From Dichetophora obliterata (Eukaryota; Arthropoda; Insecta; Diptera; Sciomyzidae): a DNA stretch of 64,000 nucleotides. The stretch spans positions 51,395,482 through 51,459,481 of the forward strand of contig OY986439.1 in NCBI GenBank assembly GCA_963920525.1, given 5' to 3'. The notes under the pieces are model-generated. The model had not been told where the DNA came from and ran no database searches. It saw nothing but the letters and a program-made list of their open reading frames with translations. How positions within the stretch are numbered: the first letter of the stretch is position 1; every line of letters begins with the position of its first letter. This document shows positions 1 through 11,520 of the stretch, one piece after another. Both the position numbers and the translations under genes were made by a program.

Positions 1-3000
1 GATACTAAAGTAAAGCAAAAATACAACAACAAATGTGAAATTATGAAATTAAGAAAAACTGAGAAATTAACACTTCAAATCTCATCGCCCCTGTGGTGTT
101 AGTGATTTTTTCCTTTTCATATTGAAAAACTTTGTTGTTGTTGTTGTTTCTTTGGAAAGATTCGTTAGAACAATTAATTGTTCTAACTTTGACCTTAAGC
201 TCAATAAACGATTTTAAACTATCAAACAACTAGTATTTGTATTTAAAATCAAGTATGATTTAAACTATCAAACATTTAGAATTTGCATTTAAATCATATG
301 AAGTCAACATAATAAATAAAGAGGTCATTTAGGAAAAAACTTTAAGAAAATATAATTTTTAAATATACTTTGAAATATGTATCTTATATTTGCCAAATAG
401 CATTCAAACATTTTTGTATATTCAAATTTGGAAAACTTTTTAACTTAATTTGAAATTTACCATTTAGTAAATAACACGGTTTCTAACGATAAATAAAAGT
501 AGGCTAAACATTTTGATGACATGCTAATGTTATTTTTAGAGATAAAGTTTTAATGCTGCTAATGTTAGATTATTAACAAGCAAGTTTTCAAACTCTGTAC
601 AGCTTAGAGGCTTAAAAAATATTTTGCTTGAACTTAATTCTTTCCCTGTCTTTCTTTCTTTCTTTCAAACACTTGATTTTTTAAAAGGAAATTCTTACTA
701 CATGAAAACTGTTTGCCAGATCTAGACCTTTGTTATAACAGCTTTAAAAAATGTAAGGTATTAAGTGCAAAGTATATAAAAAAAATGTTTTCAATACATT
801 TTATGGCACATAATCACACATATGACAGCATTAAATTATGGTATTCACGCAGGGAATAAAAAATTATCTCTGACTCTGTTTGCAACATTTTTGCTAACAA
901 GTCAAATTTTGAATAAAGCAATAAATTTTCATTAGCCTGATTTTATATGTTTTATTTCTTAAACATACCCAAACATATCTAATATATTTGGCCTTTTTAA
1001 GCTAACAAGGCTTAGAGAATGGAAACTAAAATGATGGCGAACATGTGCATGAGAGTGTGTGTGTATGTTTAGGAATGCGTACAAATTTCAACAATATCAT
1101 TTGCACAAACACATGCATAAGCTAATCAGCAAAGACGTACAAACAAACGCACAAACACAGCCACACACACATACATACACACACACACATACGCATATAA
1201 AAAATTTGCTCATCCGTCTTTATCCGCAACACCCAAGCATATGAAAACAAGCAAACCTTAGGAGTAGAAAAAAGTACCAAAAACACAAAAAAAGGACCTC
1301 ACTTGTGCTTTATATTTTTTATTTCCACCTGAACTTGTAGATATTATTTACAAAGCAACATGATATTTTCAAGATATAAAAAATGAGCGGTAGTAGAAAT
1401 AATAACAACAACACAAATATTCTGCTGGAATTCTTTGACGGCGTCAAAGCACCTGCATAACTTTCAGCATGAGGACCTTAAAACAGACACACATATCGAC
1501 AAGCCAAACATACAAACAGGTATTTTATGGAGCACACTGTTTTCTCTGGCAAAATCACAGCTCATAGTTCTTCTCTCTGTGGTCTTGTATGTGTATTAGT
1601 AGGTGAGCGAGTGACGTTGTGTGCGTGTTATGAATTTAAATATTCTGAAAATGATGTTGAAAGTTAGCAAAAGTAGCAAGCAGCGCAGTGGTTGAGGTAA
1701 GAGCTGAATGAGGGTAGTATGGTGAAAGGATCTTGCGCTACAGCCACATAAAGAGAAATGAATAATTTTTACACAATTTCTAAGGTATAAATCAAAAGTT
1801 TTTCAGCAATTTTATGTCTTGGCGGCAGTTTAGCTTTTGTTTTTTTTTTATTATCTTTTATTGTTTTTTAAGAGTTTCCTCTTTAGTTCAGCACTCGTTT
1901 GTGTACTTAAGCCATTTGGGTTGTCATGAATTTTGTTTTGGTATGCGTGCACAGTCAGATTTGTTGATAGAGCCGTATCTAAATAAAATAACAACTTTCT
2001 AAGAATACTTGAAGAAAAGAGCCAGAGAAGGTCTTGCTAATAAGTTTAAGTAGTTGTGAAATAAGCACTCAAATTATGGTCATACACACACGAACACATC
2101 GTAACGCAACTCACGCAAATACTTCAAAATATATGTTCAACATGATGTTCAAATGATTTATGATCATTACAGTCAGTATCGGTGTAGGTTATGCTGCATG
2201 TTTGCACCGCAAAACAGTTCCAACATTTAGCTTTGTTATATGAATTTTTTTATTTTTTGTTTCTAGTTTTGTTTTATGTTTTCATTCTGCTTTTGTTTGC
2301 TCCACCACTTTGCGCCTGTTTTAGTGAACCATATCAATTTAATTGATTTTTCATGACTCAAGCGTGCAGTAGTCAATTATTTTTTTGTAGTGGCAAACCC
2401 TTATAAATATTGCCAATAAATTATTTTCTGTTTTGTTTTGTTTTGTTTTGTTTTTTGTACAATTATTAATAAAATTTATGCTTGCCGGAATTTGGGAAAT
2501 AAAAGCTTAATGTGCAGGTACAAGAACGTTAGGGGAAAGAAATTGTTGGGTGAAGAAAACGAAAGGTTATGCGTGTGGATTGTCATTTTTAATATATAAA
2601 ATTTTTACTACTTGTACAAAGTTCTTTCTTTGTTTAGATGTTTTTAAGTGTTTTTACATTATATAATTTAAGCTTCCTTTTTATGAGTGTTAAAAATTTT
2701 CTCATAAATTTAGTTAGTTAATAATAAAAAGTTCTTAATATTGTTTTTTATAACAACAAATAAATTATTTTAAGAATTATATTTGAGCTTAAATAAGATG
2801 TTGAAGCAACAGGTCGCAACAACAACAAGTTCTTTGCAGAACAAACCACCAAGCAGACTTGAAAGACTGTTTCGTTGATCGCTCTTCGCTCTTCAATATT
2901 TTTCTGTGGTTTCTGCAGTCCATCCACTTTGATAAGCTTTTTTTTTTAATTAGAACATAATTAATATACTATTTTCCTTAAAACACAGGTTCGAAAAAGT

Positions 3001-3737
3001 GACTGCATTGATTCTACAAAAGCTTGTTTGTTGCGTTCTTTGTTAACTTATTTTTGTATATTTTTAAGTTTTTGTTTTTTATCTGCAATATTAGATAAAA
3101 AGTTGCTGAAGCGTTCCGATATTAAAATTAAAATAAAGCCTGTTATTAAAATATTTTGATAATACCATGAGGAAACTTTGCACAGTTCCCTTAAATTTAA
3201 CCCTTATGTGAGTGATAAAAAAACACCTTCATTAGAGTGACGAGGTACCCGGGTACCTTCTCATAATTTATATAGAAAAATACCACGTAAATGCTTCGAT
3301 ATTCAGCTAGATCAATTTTTTTGTAAATTTTACTCTTTAAACCGTTTAAAAAATTTATTTGCAAAAATATTTTTTATATTTTTTGGCAATAATTATCTTA
3401 AGGCGCGTTTATAGTACCGACTTACGGTCAAACCGAGCTGAAACACAACAATTCATTGGGGCAAAAGAGTTGTATGACTTCCGTTCTCTACTGCTCCTAT
3501 GCGATTTTGAGTTCTAAACTACTTTTTTCGGCATGGTGTAGTAGAATACACAAAATCTATTCATCTGAAATTTAAATATGCTATTTATAACATCAGTGGC
3601 TATCGCTAGAACTATTGTTTAGTTCCAGTCTACTAGTTTTCTTTTAAAAACATCGTATCTTTTACACTTAATAACCGGTAGAAAACAAGCTGTTTTAAGA
3701 ACTTAATTTTAAAAAGCGCCTCATTCTGTCAATTTCA
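1..3737. other. AT-rich non-coding DNA with microsatellites
   Basis: I see no supportable gene here. Bases 96-310 are the right half of a foldback repeat also found whole at 4294-4539 and 45462-45847. Bases 1140-1200 are (CA)n-rich, 2425-2455 is (TTTTG)n, and 2815-2830 is (CAA)n. At 3197 a TTAA is followed by CCCTTATGTGAG, which looks like one end of a piggyBac-type MITE, but no partner end is visible nearby. The short ORFs here are low-complexity or lack homology. Confidence 0.6.
96..310 (+). repeat. Half copy of a foldback repeat
   Basis: This stretch matches 45630-45847 in the same orientation almost throughout, including the TAGAACAATTAATTGTTCTA palindrome and the repeated motif AACTATCAAACA. 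In the two complete copies the same sequence forms one arm of a palindrome. Here only this arm is present. Confidence 0.7.
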
Positions 3738-4293
3738 AATATTTTTGACGTAGAATTACGTCTTACAGCGCGGTTTGTGTGGGGGTCATTTTCACGATTT
3801 TTTTCAAAGTGATATTTGACACTTTGGGGTATACCTACAGCCTTTAATATTCATCGTACAAAGAAAAAAAAAATGCCAAAATATCAGTTTTAGTGAGAAT
3901 AAAACGAATATCTAATAAAATAGCAAAATCTAAGAAGATGAAAAATTTATCTATTCGTATGAGAAATGCACAAGCTGCTTAGCTGTTTAGCCGCAGTAGC
4001 TGCTTATGCTGTTTTTAAGGTTGTTGTTGTTGTTGTGTTTGCTTGTTTGGTTCGTTATCACGTCGTTCGTTTTTGTGCTGCTTTTGTTGTTTTTGTTGTT
4101 TTTATTAATATGTATGTAAAACATACATATATAAATACACACACATCAGTTGCTTTTTTTTCCCAGATAGCCAATCGGCTTGGTTGAAAACGGTGTGCAC
4201 TTTTAAAAGCACTGAAGCGGACCGTTTCGTTGTCAGCAAACTATGTATTGTGTGTTTCATATATGCGTAACATTTATTTAGTTGTATATTAAT

Positions 4294-4539
4294 GTTGATT
4301 TTCTATGATTTAAATATAAATTCTAAATGTTTGATAGTTTAAAATCGTTTGTTAAGCTTTAGGTCAGGTTAGAACAATTAACTGGAAAGACTCTTTAGAA
4401 CAATTAATTGTTCTAACTTTGACCAAAAGCTCAGTAAACGATGTTAAACTATCAATCAACTAGAATTTGTATTTAAAATCAAGTTTGATTTGAACTATCA
4501 AACATTTAGAATTTGTATTTTAATCATATAAAATCAACA
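4294..4539. repeat. Foldback (palindromic) repeat
   Basis: The left part (GTTGATTTTCTATGATTTAA, then the GTTTGATAGTTTAAAATCG motif) returns as its reverse complement in the right part, giving a hairpin centred near 4400. The same palindrome with longer arms is at 45462-45847, inside the other E2 copy, so it was probably part of E2 before the copies dispersed. Confidence 0.75.
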
Positions 4540-4787
4540 TAATAAATAACAAGTTCATTCAGAAAAAAACTTTTTAAAAAAGTACTTTACAATTATATGG
4601 AGAACGGCTTAAAGGTACAAAAACATGTCGTTTTTATACCAGCAAATCAGACGCTGCCGTTTTAAGTACCGTTTAGCTGGCACAGTAACATTCATGGCTT
4701 GTTGGGTTGTAATACAATAGAGAATACAGATGCATGTAGCAAGAGAGCCAGTATGTGGCTACAAAAAAATGTACTACTTCTAGCCAA

Positions 4788-5236
4788 GGTTACCAGTTAA
4801 AATCTAAAACAATTCCGACAAAAAGTTTATTTTTTGACAGAAACATAAATTATATACAACAAAAACTACCATGGTAAAGATAAACAAAAAAGTTTCTACC
4901 GCAATAAAAAAATATTAAAAAAATCCCACGATCATTAAAAATTACCACAAAAATACCACGCATTTTAAAAACTCCACCACAAATTCCATATGCATTTACA
5001 AAAACATTAAGAAATACCACAAAAAAACTTTGCTTACTAAAAAAGAATAAAAAATGTAAGAAGAATATTACCAAACTCCCACGGAAATTTAAATAATACC
5101 CCGCTGAATTTCCACGCCAATTAAAAGATATCACGCTGAATTAAAAAATTTAATAGGAATTCCCAGAAACAAAAATTCCTAAGGGCTATTAAAAATTACC
5201 ACGAATGGGATTTTTCCAACATAACTGGCAACGTTG
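4788..5236 (-). mobile_element. E3-family element, short copy inside E2
   Basis: It begins AAGGTTACCAGTTAAAATC and ends ACTGGCAACGTT, inverted ends matching the 1.5-kb copy at 49547-51027 and part of E2 at 44335-44540. The interior is a run of degenerate units of about 25-40 bases. Read on the minus strand each contains GTGGTATTTTTAA followed by an ATGGGA-like motif. The long ORF in this stretch is a translation of those units, not a gene. Confidence 0.7.
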
Positions 5237-5558
5237 CTACTAGCTGCTGATTTTGTTGTTTTGGTTCTGCATGTGCCGCAAAGGGCCGTTTTTGACTCGG
5301 CAATTCTATGAGCAATAATTGCTTTCGCCGCAAGCAGTTTGTTGACTACTCGGGTTTAAAGGGGACTTTCGTAAGCCCCCTTATGCGAGCGAATAATCCA
5401 CAAACTGTTTGCGGCAAAGGCAAATATTGCCGAGTGAAAATCGGGACAAAGAGACCTTGCTACCAGAGCAAGAAAATTATTGCTCTCGGAGAAATAATTG
5501 CTACCGCCTCAAGCTCGAGAATTTTCGAGTGTAACGAGTGAAAAGCGGGACAAAGTAA

Positions 5559-5712
5559 CGCCTATATTACACGATGCTCGTTTGCTCGGAGAGCAGATAA
5601 TTTTGTTGTTGCTTCCAATTGCCCAACTGTCAAAAATTTTGGAGAATACAACAACAACCATATTGCACGGCCTTGTGTACGCCGAGCAAACGAGCATCGT
5701 GTAATATGGGCA
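5559..5712. mobile_element. 154-bp Harbinger-like MITE with TAA duplication
   Basis: Terminal inverted repeats of 31 bp (5559-5589 and 5682-5712; two mismatches; core ATATTACACGATGCTCGTTT) enclose a (GTT)/(CAA)-rich centre. TAA flanks both sides (5556-5558 and 5713-5715). The inverted E2 copy has the unoccupied site with a single TTA (44253-44255, the complement). A 3-bp TAA/TTA duplication is typical of the PIF/Harbinger superfamily, so that assignment is inferred from target site and structure only. Confidence 0.85.
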
Positions 5713-6589
5713 TAAGCAAAGTTCTGTTTATTTTCTGTGGACGATTCGGTTCATCCCTTCTAACGCTGCTCAACCGCTGTGATCTTGCTCTTCTCTGTGC
5801 GTCGTTGTTTTAGATTGGCTTAGTAATTTTTGTTGGTTCAGTTAGCTAAAATTGTTTTAGATGTTCTTAATTTTTACTCGACATGAACCAAATTTTCACA
5901 ATATTTTCGTCAGAGTAGTACTCTGTTACGCTGCGCAAAATTATCGCAACATGTTTCTGAGCAACATTTTTTCACGACAATTTAATTGTACTGCCTGTTT
6001 ATTAAACCGTTAACCACTGGGCTATTGCGCTATACGAAACAAAAGAAATTAACATGCATATGAACCGAATAGCCTAATATTGAGTTTCAACATTGCAATA
6101 TTTCTTTGGTTTAAATTTTAGTACAGAAAAACTTTTATTCATGGGTGAGTATTTGTGAAAGCTTAAGTTTTAAACCGCAAGGTTAAAAAATATGCAGTAT
6201 ACTCTTAGCTGTACGAAAATTTACTCCAAGTCTTTTAACCGTGTATAAGGAATTGAAATATTAAAAGAGTAAGCTAAACGTGTGAAAGAGCGCGAGAGCG
6301 AACCGAACAATAAATAACAAAATAAAATTAAAAAAAGCTCTAAAAAAATTAATTTTGCTTGCAAGTAACAAAGATAAACTGTTAAAGAAATAATATTATT
6401 TTATGAATTTCCAATACTTGTTCAACAGATATCAATTCTTTTGATAATAAGATATGTTACAGAAAAACTTAGAACCCGGCTATAGAATGTGTTTTCTCAT
6501 CTTGTCCCAAGGACTCAATGGAAGCCGGATTGAAGCATTGATCCAAACGCACTGTTTAATTTAAACTGATATTTTAAAACATTACATTG

Positions 6590-6835
6590 TTGAGATTGCA
6601 GTGACTGTTTTCAATGATTTTAATAAATGAATGAAATATCGTGAATGCAGTCAATAATTTCCAACCAAAGATTTGAAAAAATGATTGCATTCATTTTTTT
6701 CAAATCATTGATTGGGACTTGAAATTTTAAATCACAATCAATGACTTGAAAAAATGAATGCAATCACTTGCATTGCATTCATTTTGAATATAAATCACAT
6801 GATTTAAAATCACAAATGATTGCAATCTTTTACAG
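6590..6835. repeat. Cluster of degenerate inverted repeats
   Basis: Motifs of the type TTGAAAAAATGAATGCAATCA occur several times in both orientations (for example 6660-6710, 6740-6785, 6810-6830), so the segment can fold in many ways. It lies in the part of the left E2 copy that is absent from the right copy, so it is probably a separate insertion. No coding capacity is visible. Confidence 0.55.
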
Positions 6836-7368
6836 CTCTGGTATGTATATGCATGCGTTTATTTTTTAAATACCATAATAAATACGAATTATTTTTATTA
6901 TGCATTGTATTCTTTCCGTATTAAAAATTTATTTTGTTAACTAAAATTTTAATTTTAATAACTTTTAAAATATACATATATGTATACGCTCTTTACTACA
7001 GGAAAAATAAATAATTCAAATTTACCCATATTTATTGCCTTTAATTAAACATAACTTTGAATTACATTTAGTTTTAACCAACAAAAAAAATGAACAAAAA
7101 CAACAAATTCATCACCATAAATATCAATCGAAAACTTTTTATAAAACAAAACAAATTTTTACATGAATTTAATTGTGAGCTTTTTAGATCAGGTAAGTTT
7201 AAAGATGGACAACAACAACAAATTTGTTTTTGAATAATTTTTATTTAGAAGATGAAATACTTTAAAATTATTTTGAAGAATATACATGAAAAAGCCAGAG
7301 TTTTTCTCTATTACTGTTTAAAATGAATTCTACGTCTATACTTACGATACTATCGAAACTGTGTTTTT

Positions 7369-7637
7369 TTTTTTCTACTGCCAGCCGTAGCTGAACTCAT
7401 AGTGATAAGTAATATTCTTGGTTTTTATTTTTCAGATAAATAGAAAAGTTAAAATCTACTATACCGGCCTAAGCGTATCTACTAAGCGTATCATTGAGCG
7501 CCATTTTGAACAAGATCAGCAATTTTTATATAAAAAAAATAATTTTTTTATGATGAATGAGTTAAGGTATTGTTAAGAATATGGTATGACAATATACCTT
7601 AAAAGCTTAAATATCGTTGTTCAATATTTTAACTTTT
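7369..7637. other. Unique spacer
   Basis: AT-rich sequence between E2 and the next MITE. I see nothing in it. Confidence 0.5.
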
Positions 7638-8142
7638 TAACCCATTAACCGCGGCTCCTAAATGCTTCGTACGATTTTTTTTTAAATTTCATGTGCTTTC
7701 TTATATTGATGACAGGAACTACTACATTAGATTTCAACTTTGTATCTTTCACTGTAGTCGAAATATGAGTTGGGTATAAAAATACCCAATTGCCGTTAAT
7801 GTATTCTAAATGGGCGTAAATTCTGTTGCACAGTTTTGTATCAGGAATTTTCTATCAATAGCAAGTACAGTTAGCTAATTGGCAAAGAGAGCTTTTAAAT
7901 ATTTTTTATATATTAAATTTCTTACAAATGAAAGCACAAATTTTCTGATTTTTAAACTAAATCACTTTGGACTTTCTTAAAAAATTTCTTAACACACTTC
8001 AAAAACAATTTATAACTCTATATTTTCTTAAAGCAACAAACAAAAAATTAAGCACTTAGCTTTTACTAATCCTGAGATATAATCAATTCTGCAGAAGCAT
8101 TTTCATGTGTGAAAAAATACCCAACCTCGGTTAATGGGTTAA
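7638..8142. mobile_element. piggyBac-like MITE with TTAA duplication
   Basis: TTAA occurs at both edges (7638-7641 and 8139-8142). Inside these the ends are inverted repeats starting CCCATTAACCG. Canonical piggyBac ends start CCC and duplicate TTAA, and the piggyBac copy at 57010 has ends starting CCCTCTAACCGGC, so the two may be related. The interior (497 bp) is non-coding and contains two AAATACCCAA motifs. Confidence 0.8.
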
Positions 8143-8311
8143 CCAAAATCCTAAAAATACCATAAATTTACGAACGCTAGACCACCGGCCTTGCCTTAAG
8201 TGCCTGTGCACATTCATGTCTGAATTCGCAATTAAAATCTACACCTAAAACAATTGGCATCTTGAGATAATGTTCAACCCGTTCAATGGAACCTTACTAT
8301 TTCTGTTATTT

Positions 8312-8545
8312 GGATAGCTAATGCACGATGCTTTTGATCGATTATTGTGATCTGCTGCACATAGCTTTACGCATTCACAATATAATATGTAGGATAGCTA
8401 ATGCACAATCCTTTTAATACATTCTTGTAATCTGTTGCATCATAGCTTCACGCATTCACAATAGAATATGAAGGATATCTAATGCACAATCCTTTAAATA
8501 AATTCCTGTCATCTTCTGTAACATAGCTTATGTTAATACTTAATA
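8312..8545 (+). repeat. Tandem repeat, about 80 bp, three units
   Basis: Units start with GGATAGCTAATGCACAAT-like sequence at 8312, 8392 and 8473. Each contains ATAGCTT-ACGCATTCACAAT. The third unit is diverged and fades out before the SINE. Confidence 0.85.
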
Positions 8546-8569
8546 TTGAGTGAATCACACCATGACACA

Positions 8570-8711
8570 AGGAATCTCGGAGTAGTGGTTAGTGTATATA
8601 ATTCTCAGTCGAATGATGCGAGTTCGATTCTCACTGCTTTCGCTTACAACGAAATATTTGTAATTTTATATCCTCTGCGTCCCTAATGGACGCAAGTAAG
8701 AAACAACAACA
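8570..8711 (+). mobile_element. tRNA-derived SINE-like element
   Basis: A Pol III box A-like motif (TCGGAGTAGTGG, 8577-8588) and a box B-like motif (GAGTTCGATTC, 8620-8630) lie at tRNA spacing. They are followed by a non-tRNA body, a perfect 7-bp stem-loop (TGCGTCC/GGACGCA, 8676-8694) and an AACAACAAC tail. It does not fold into a clean cloverleaf: the T stem has a mismatch and no acceptor stem was found. I therefore call it a SINE rather than a tRNA gene. Confidence 0.65.
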
Positions 8712-8989
8712 ATTCTAAGAAAAAGGTGTATGGAAAAAGTGTCGTTTTTGAGATTTCACTCAAACAACTTACAAAATGAGGCGTAAAAAGGCTCGCTTCA
8801 AAAGTAAAATAAAAAAAAGATTATTGAGACATTAATAAGAAAAATTTACTATTTCAGCAGTTAAAGTTTGGTATAAAAAATACTTATCTATTAAATTTCG
8901 ATATCGCTGGAAATCTAAATGAATATCTTTAATTGGTACTTTATTTTTTTTTAAATACTGGTCAAAATTTTCCAAATTGTTCATAATTA

Positions 8990-9163
8990 TACTCCACGTT
9001 TAAAAAACGTAAAAGGGGTATATTAACTTTGTCACTCCGTTTGTAACGCCGATATGGAGGCGTGGCCGGTATAGAAAAGTATATATATATTCTTGATCAG
9101 CATCACCTCCTGAGTCGATTTAGCCATACTCGTCTGTCCGTCTGTCTGTCTGTCCGTCTGTGG
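8990..9163 (+). repeat. Fly dispersed repeat, 5' part
   Basis: A GGGTATATTAACTTTGTCAC-type segment leads into TATATATTCTTGATCAGCAT, a GAGTCGATTTAGCCAT motif and a (GTCTGTCC)n block. From general familiarity this arrangement recurs in many fly genomes. It continues after the insertion at 10514. Confidence 0.65.
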
Positions 9164-10498
9164 AAACCCGCCAGAGGACCTTCGGGGAATCTGCCTGTCC
9201 CAAGCCAGGAATGGAAGGGTGAGGGTTGGTTATTGGATGGGCAGTTCATGGGGCACGGCCCATGAACTGATCTCATAATGAGTTCTTTCTGGAGGCACGG
9301 CTCCTGAATGTTCGTCTGATAACTGTAAAAGAAAAGGTTTACCTAGAGCCTTGGATGTTGCTGCCAAATTCTTGGAGAAAGCATTGTTTTGATATTAAGT
9401 TATCATAACACCGTAGTTGTAATATGCTTTCGATGGACGATCAATCCAACATAACTTGAAGAGCGGGGATAGTCATCCATCAATGATGAGGAGACCTGAT
9501 CTATTGTTGTTCTGCAGACCTATCTTAGAATAAAGGTTATTATGTAGGAAACATTTAACCTTCGGACCGTTGTATAAGCAAATTTGTATACAACGGCTCA
9601 TGCTTCTTAGTTTTCTGTTAAGGCTTTTATTAGTCTTAATTTAGGATAACGACGTTGCATAAGTAGAATTGAGGTTTACCCGGTTTTACTGGGAAACCTA
9701 TGGTTATTTTTTAACCTAGCCAAGTACAATTCGAGTGGTTGAAGGTGTCACAGTCAGATATAAATGTTCTAAGAACTTTTGGTCTGTAGACGGGATGTTG
9801 AAGAGCCTTGTCAGGTGGAGCCTTTTGCCCGGGTTTTGACTATCATATGGGTTAGGCCCACGTGGGGTTTTTAATAACGCTCTGGTTTGTGGTTAGGCCA
9901 GAAAGGCCGGTGTGAGTTACACTTTAGTTGAACTCGGGCTGGTGATTCCCTTAAATTACTAAGAGAATGATGGTAGATTGAATCTCGCCAATTTCAAACA
10001 GTAAATGTTAGGAAGGTAAGCAACTACCGGATCAATATACTGTTACCTTTGGAATTTGAGTACAGGCGACGGGGAAACCTAAATAGTCTGAGTTGTGACC
10101 ATTTGAGATTGAGGAATTTGATTGCATGAGTGACAGGCCTAGTTGCCGCCTTAATTTTTCGTGTCAGAGAGTGATGACCTCTGATATGAATGGGATGATT
10201 TTGTGCGGATCAAATAAAGGGTTGTATTACTTGGTATAGTATACTGAGATGACCCATGGTTATTAAAATAACCAAGTCATGTTTAAATTCGAGTGACTGA
10301 ATGAGTCACGGTCATGTATAGTGTCTTTTTGACATCAGTGCTGGGGTTCTGTGGCATGTAATTAGAGGAACCTTTCAAAAATGGTCTTTCTTGAATTCCG
10401 AAGGGGCGTTGACCGACGCTTCATATTTGTCCCAAGCATTGGAGCACCGTTGAATTAAGCCTTCGCGGCAGGGGTCAACGTTAAAAACATAGTGGCTT
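9164..10498. mobile_element. 1335-bp GC-richer insertion with 15-bp target duplication
   Basis: The 15-mer TCTGTCCGTCTGTGG precedes (9149-9163) and follows (10499-10513) this block, which splits a dispersed repeat. The block has no long ORF, no terminal inverted repeats and no poly(A) tail. It contains many perfect short stem-loops: CAGTTCATGGG/CCCATGAACTG (9242-9269), a CCC/GGG hairpin near 9672-9700, GGTTATT/AATAACC (10258-10275), GTGACT/AGTCAC near 10300 and CGTTGACC/GGTCAACG (10407-10480). A segment near 9700-9770 is repeated at 10258-10320. A non-LTR retrotransposon fragment or a structured-RNA mobile element is possible; the family is not recognised. Confidence 0.6.
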
Positions 10499-10513
10499 TC
10501 TGTCCGTCTGTGG

Positions 10514-11520
10514 TCACGATAACAGCCGTATTTTCTTAGCCATTGTAACGAAATTCAATATATATGATTTTTATAAAAAAAATGGAGGTCAAGTTCGAAA
10601 ATGAGCCAAATTTGATGAAAACCACGCCTACCTCCCATACAAAGTGACTTAACCAAAACGGCAAAATCTCTTTAAAATTCACAAAAATTAATAAAATAAC
10701 TTGAAATTTTGCACAAAACCTTTAACAATTAATTTTAACTTTAGGTGTGAAATTTGGAAAAATCGTCGTCCGTGGGGGTATTTTAACTTTGGCCCAGTCG
10801 AAGATAAATAATTACTAGATTTTTCCATAATTTTCTTAATAAATATCAATTGTTTCTTTAAATTCTCTTGTTTGCATTAGTTTTTTGTAAAACTTAAGAC
10901 CCTATGCTTAGGTTTGAACTTGAAAAATATCTCTTTGACCACTTTGACAAAGTGGTTTTCAAAAATATGCAGCATAAAAAGTGGAATTTTTTATTCCTAT
11001 ATATTGTCTAAATTAACACAAATTTTCTTCAAAAATGACTTGGTACGACATTATAAATAAGCATTTCAAATTTTTTTTCCCCCTGAAAGCACCCAGTAAA
11101 ACGTAAACTAAAGCGTAATAAAAATTTTCGAGCAATGGCTTGAACAACATATACATTTTGGACTTGCTAAAGCAAAAAAGTATTATTTTTATTAATTATT
11201 AATTAACTAATTATTTTCTTAATAAATATTAAGTCAATTGTATGCGACAAAAATAGCTTGGTTTTTTTCTGTTATTTATTGTTTTTCTTAAATATGTGTT
11301 GGTGGAAGACAATAAAGAAAATTTTATATTTTGTAACCAACCATTTGACCAACTTAAGTTGGTTTGAACTGGGGAAGAGGGTAGGTGGACCCTTATAATA
11401 AACAGCTAGCAATCAGCCCGTGGGGAGGTCCTTGCCCCTCTTCCAACCAGAACACCGATTGGTACTCTTTTAAAGAGTCCTCGAGTGGCCTTTAAAAATA
11501 TAAACAAAACAACAAAACCA
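10514..11520 (+). repeat. Fly dispersed repeat, 3' part, and flank
   Basis: This is the continuation of the repeat interrupted at 9163, with the GATAACAGCCG and CACGCCTACCTCCCATAC motifs. The segment at 10770-10810 (CGTGGGGGTATTTTAACTTT) recurs in diverged form at 35635-35690. The rest is AT-rich with no gene visible. Confidence 0.5.

Larger units (their letters stand above)
3738..7368 (+). mobile_element. Element E2, left copy (non-coding, about 3.6 kb)
   Basis: Most of this segment is repeated in inverted orientation at 43515-46548. Anchors are the end sequence GACGTAGAATTACGTCTTAC (3748), the (GTT)n block (4019-4110), the segment 4200-4250, the block 4600-4790, the block 5720-5870, and the far end containing TATCGAAACTGTG (7350-7363). 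Homology stops abruptly at both ends, which defines the element. No protein-coding capacity is visible; the ORFs are translations of (GTT)n. Secondary insertions in this copy include 5559-5712, and about 950 bp (5890-6840) are absent from the other copy. Both ends share the 11-mer GACGTAGAATT in inverted orientation, so a weak terminal inverted repeat is possible. The superfamily is not known to me. Confidence 0.75.

Noticed and set aside
4850..5134. 94-codon minus-strand ORF rich in Phe and Gly
   Set aside because: It translates the degenerate E3 units, not a gene.
8312..8545. CRISPR-like array
   Set aside because: Three contiguous 80-bp units without spacers, in a eukaryotic context: a minisatellite.
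8570..8645. Functional tRNA gene
   Set aside because: T stem mismatch, no acceptor stem, and a SINE-like body and tail.
9164..10498. Solo LTR
   Set aside because: No TG...CA ends and the duplication is about 15 bp, not 4-6 bp.
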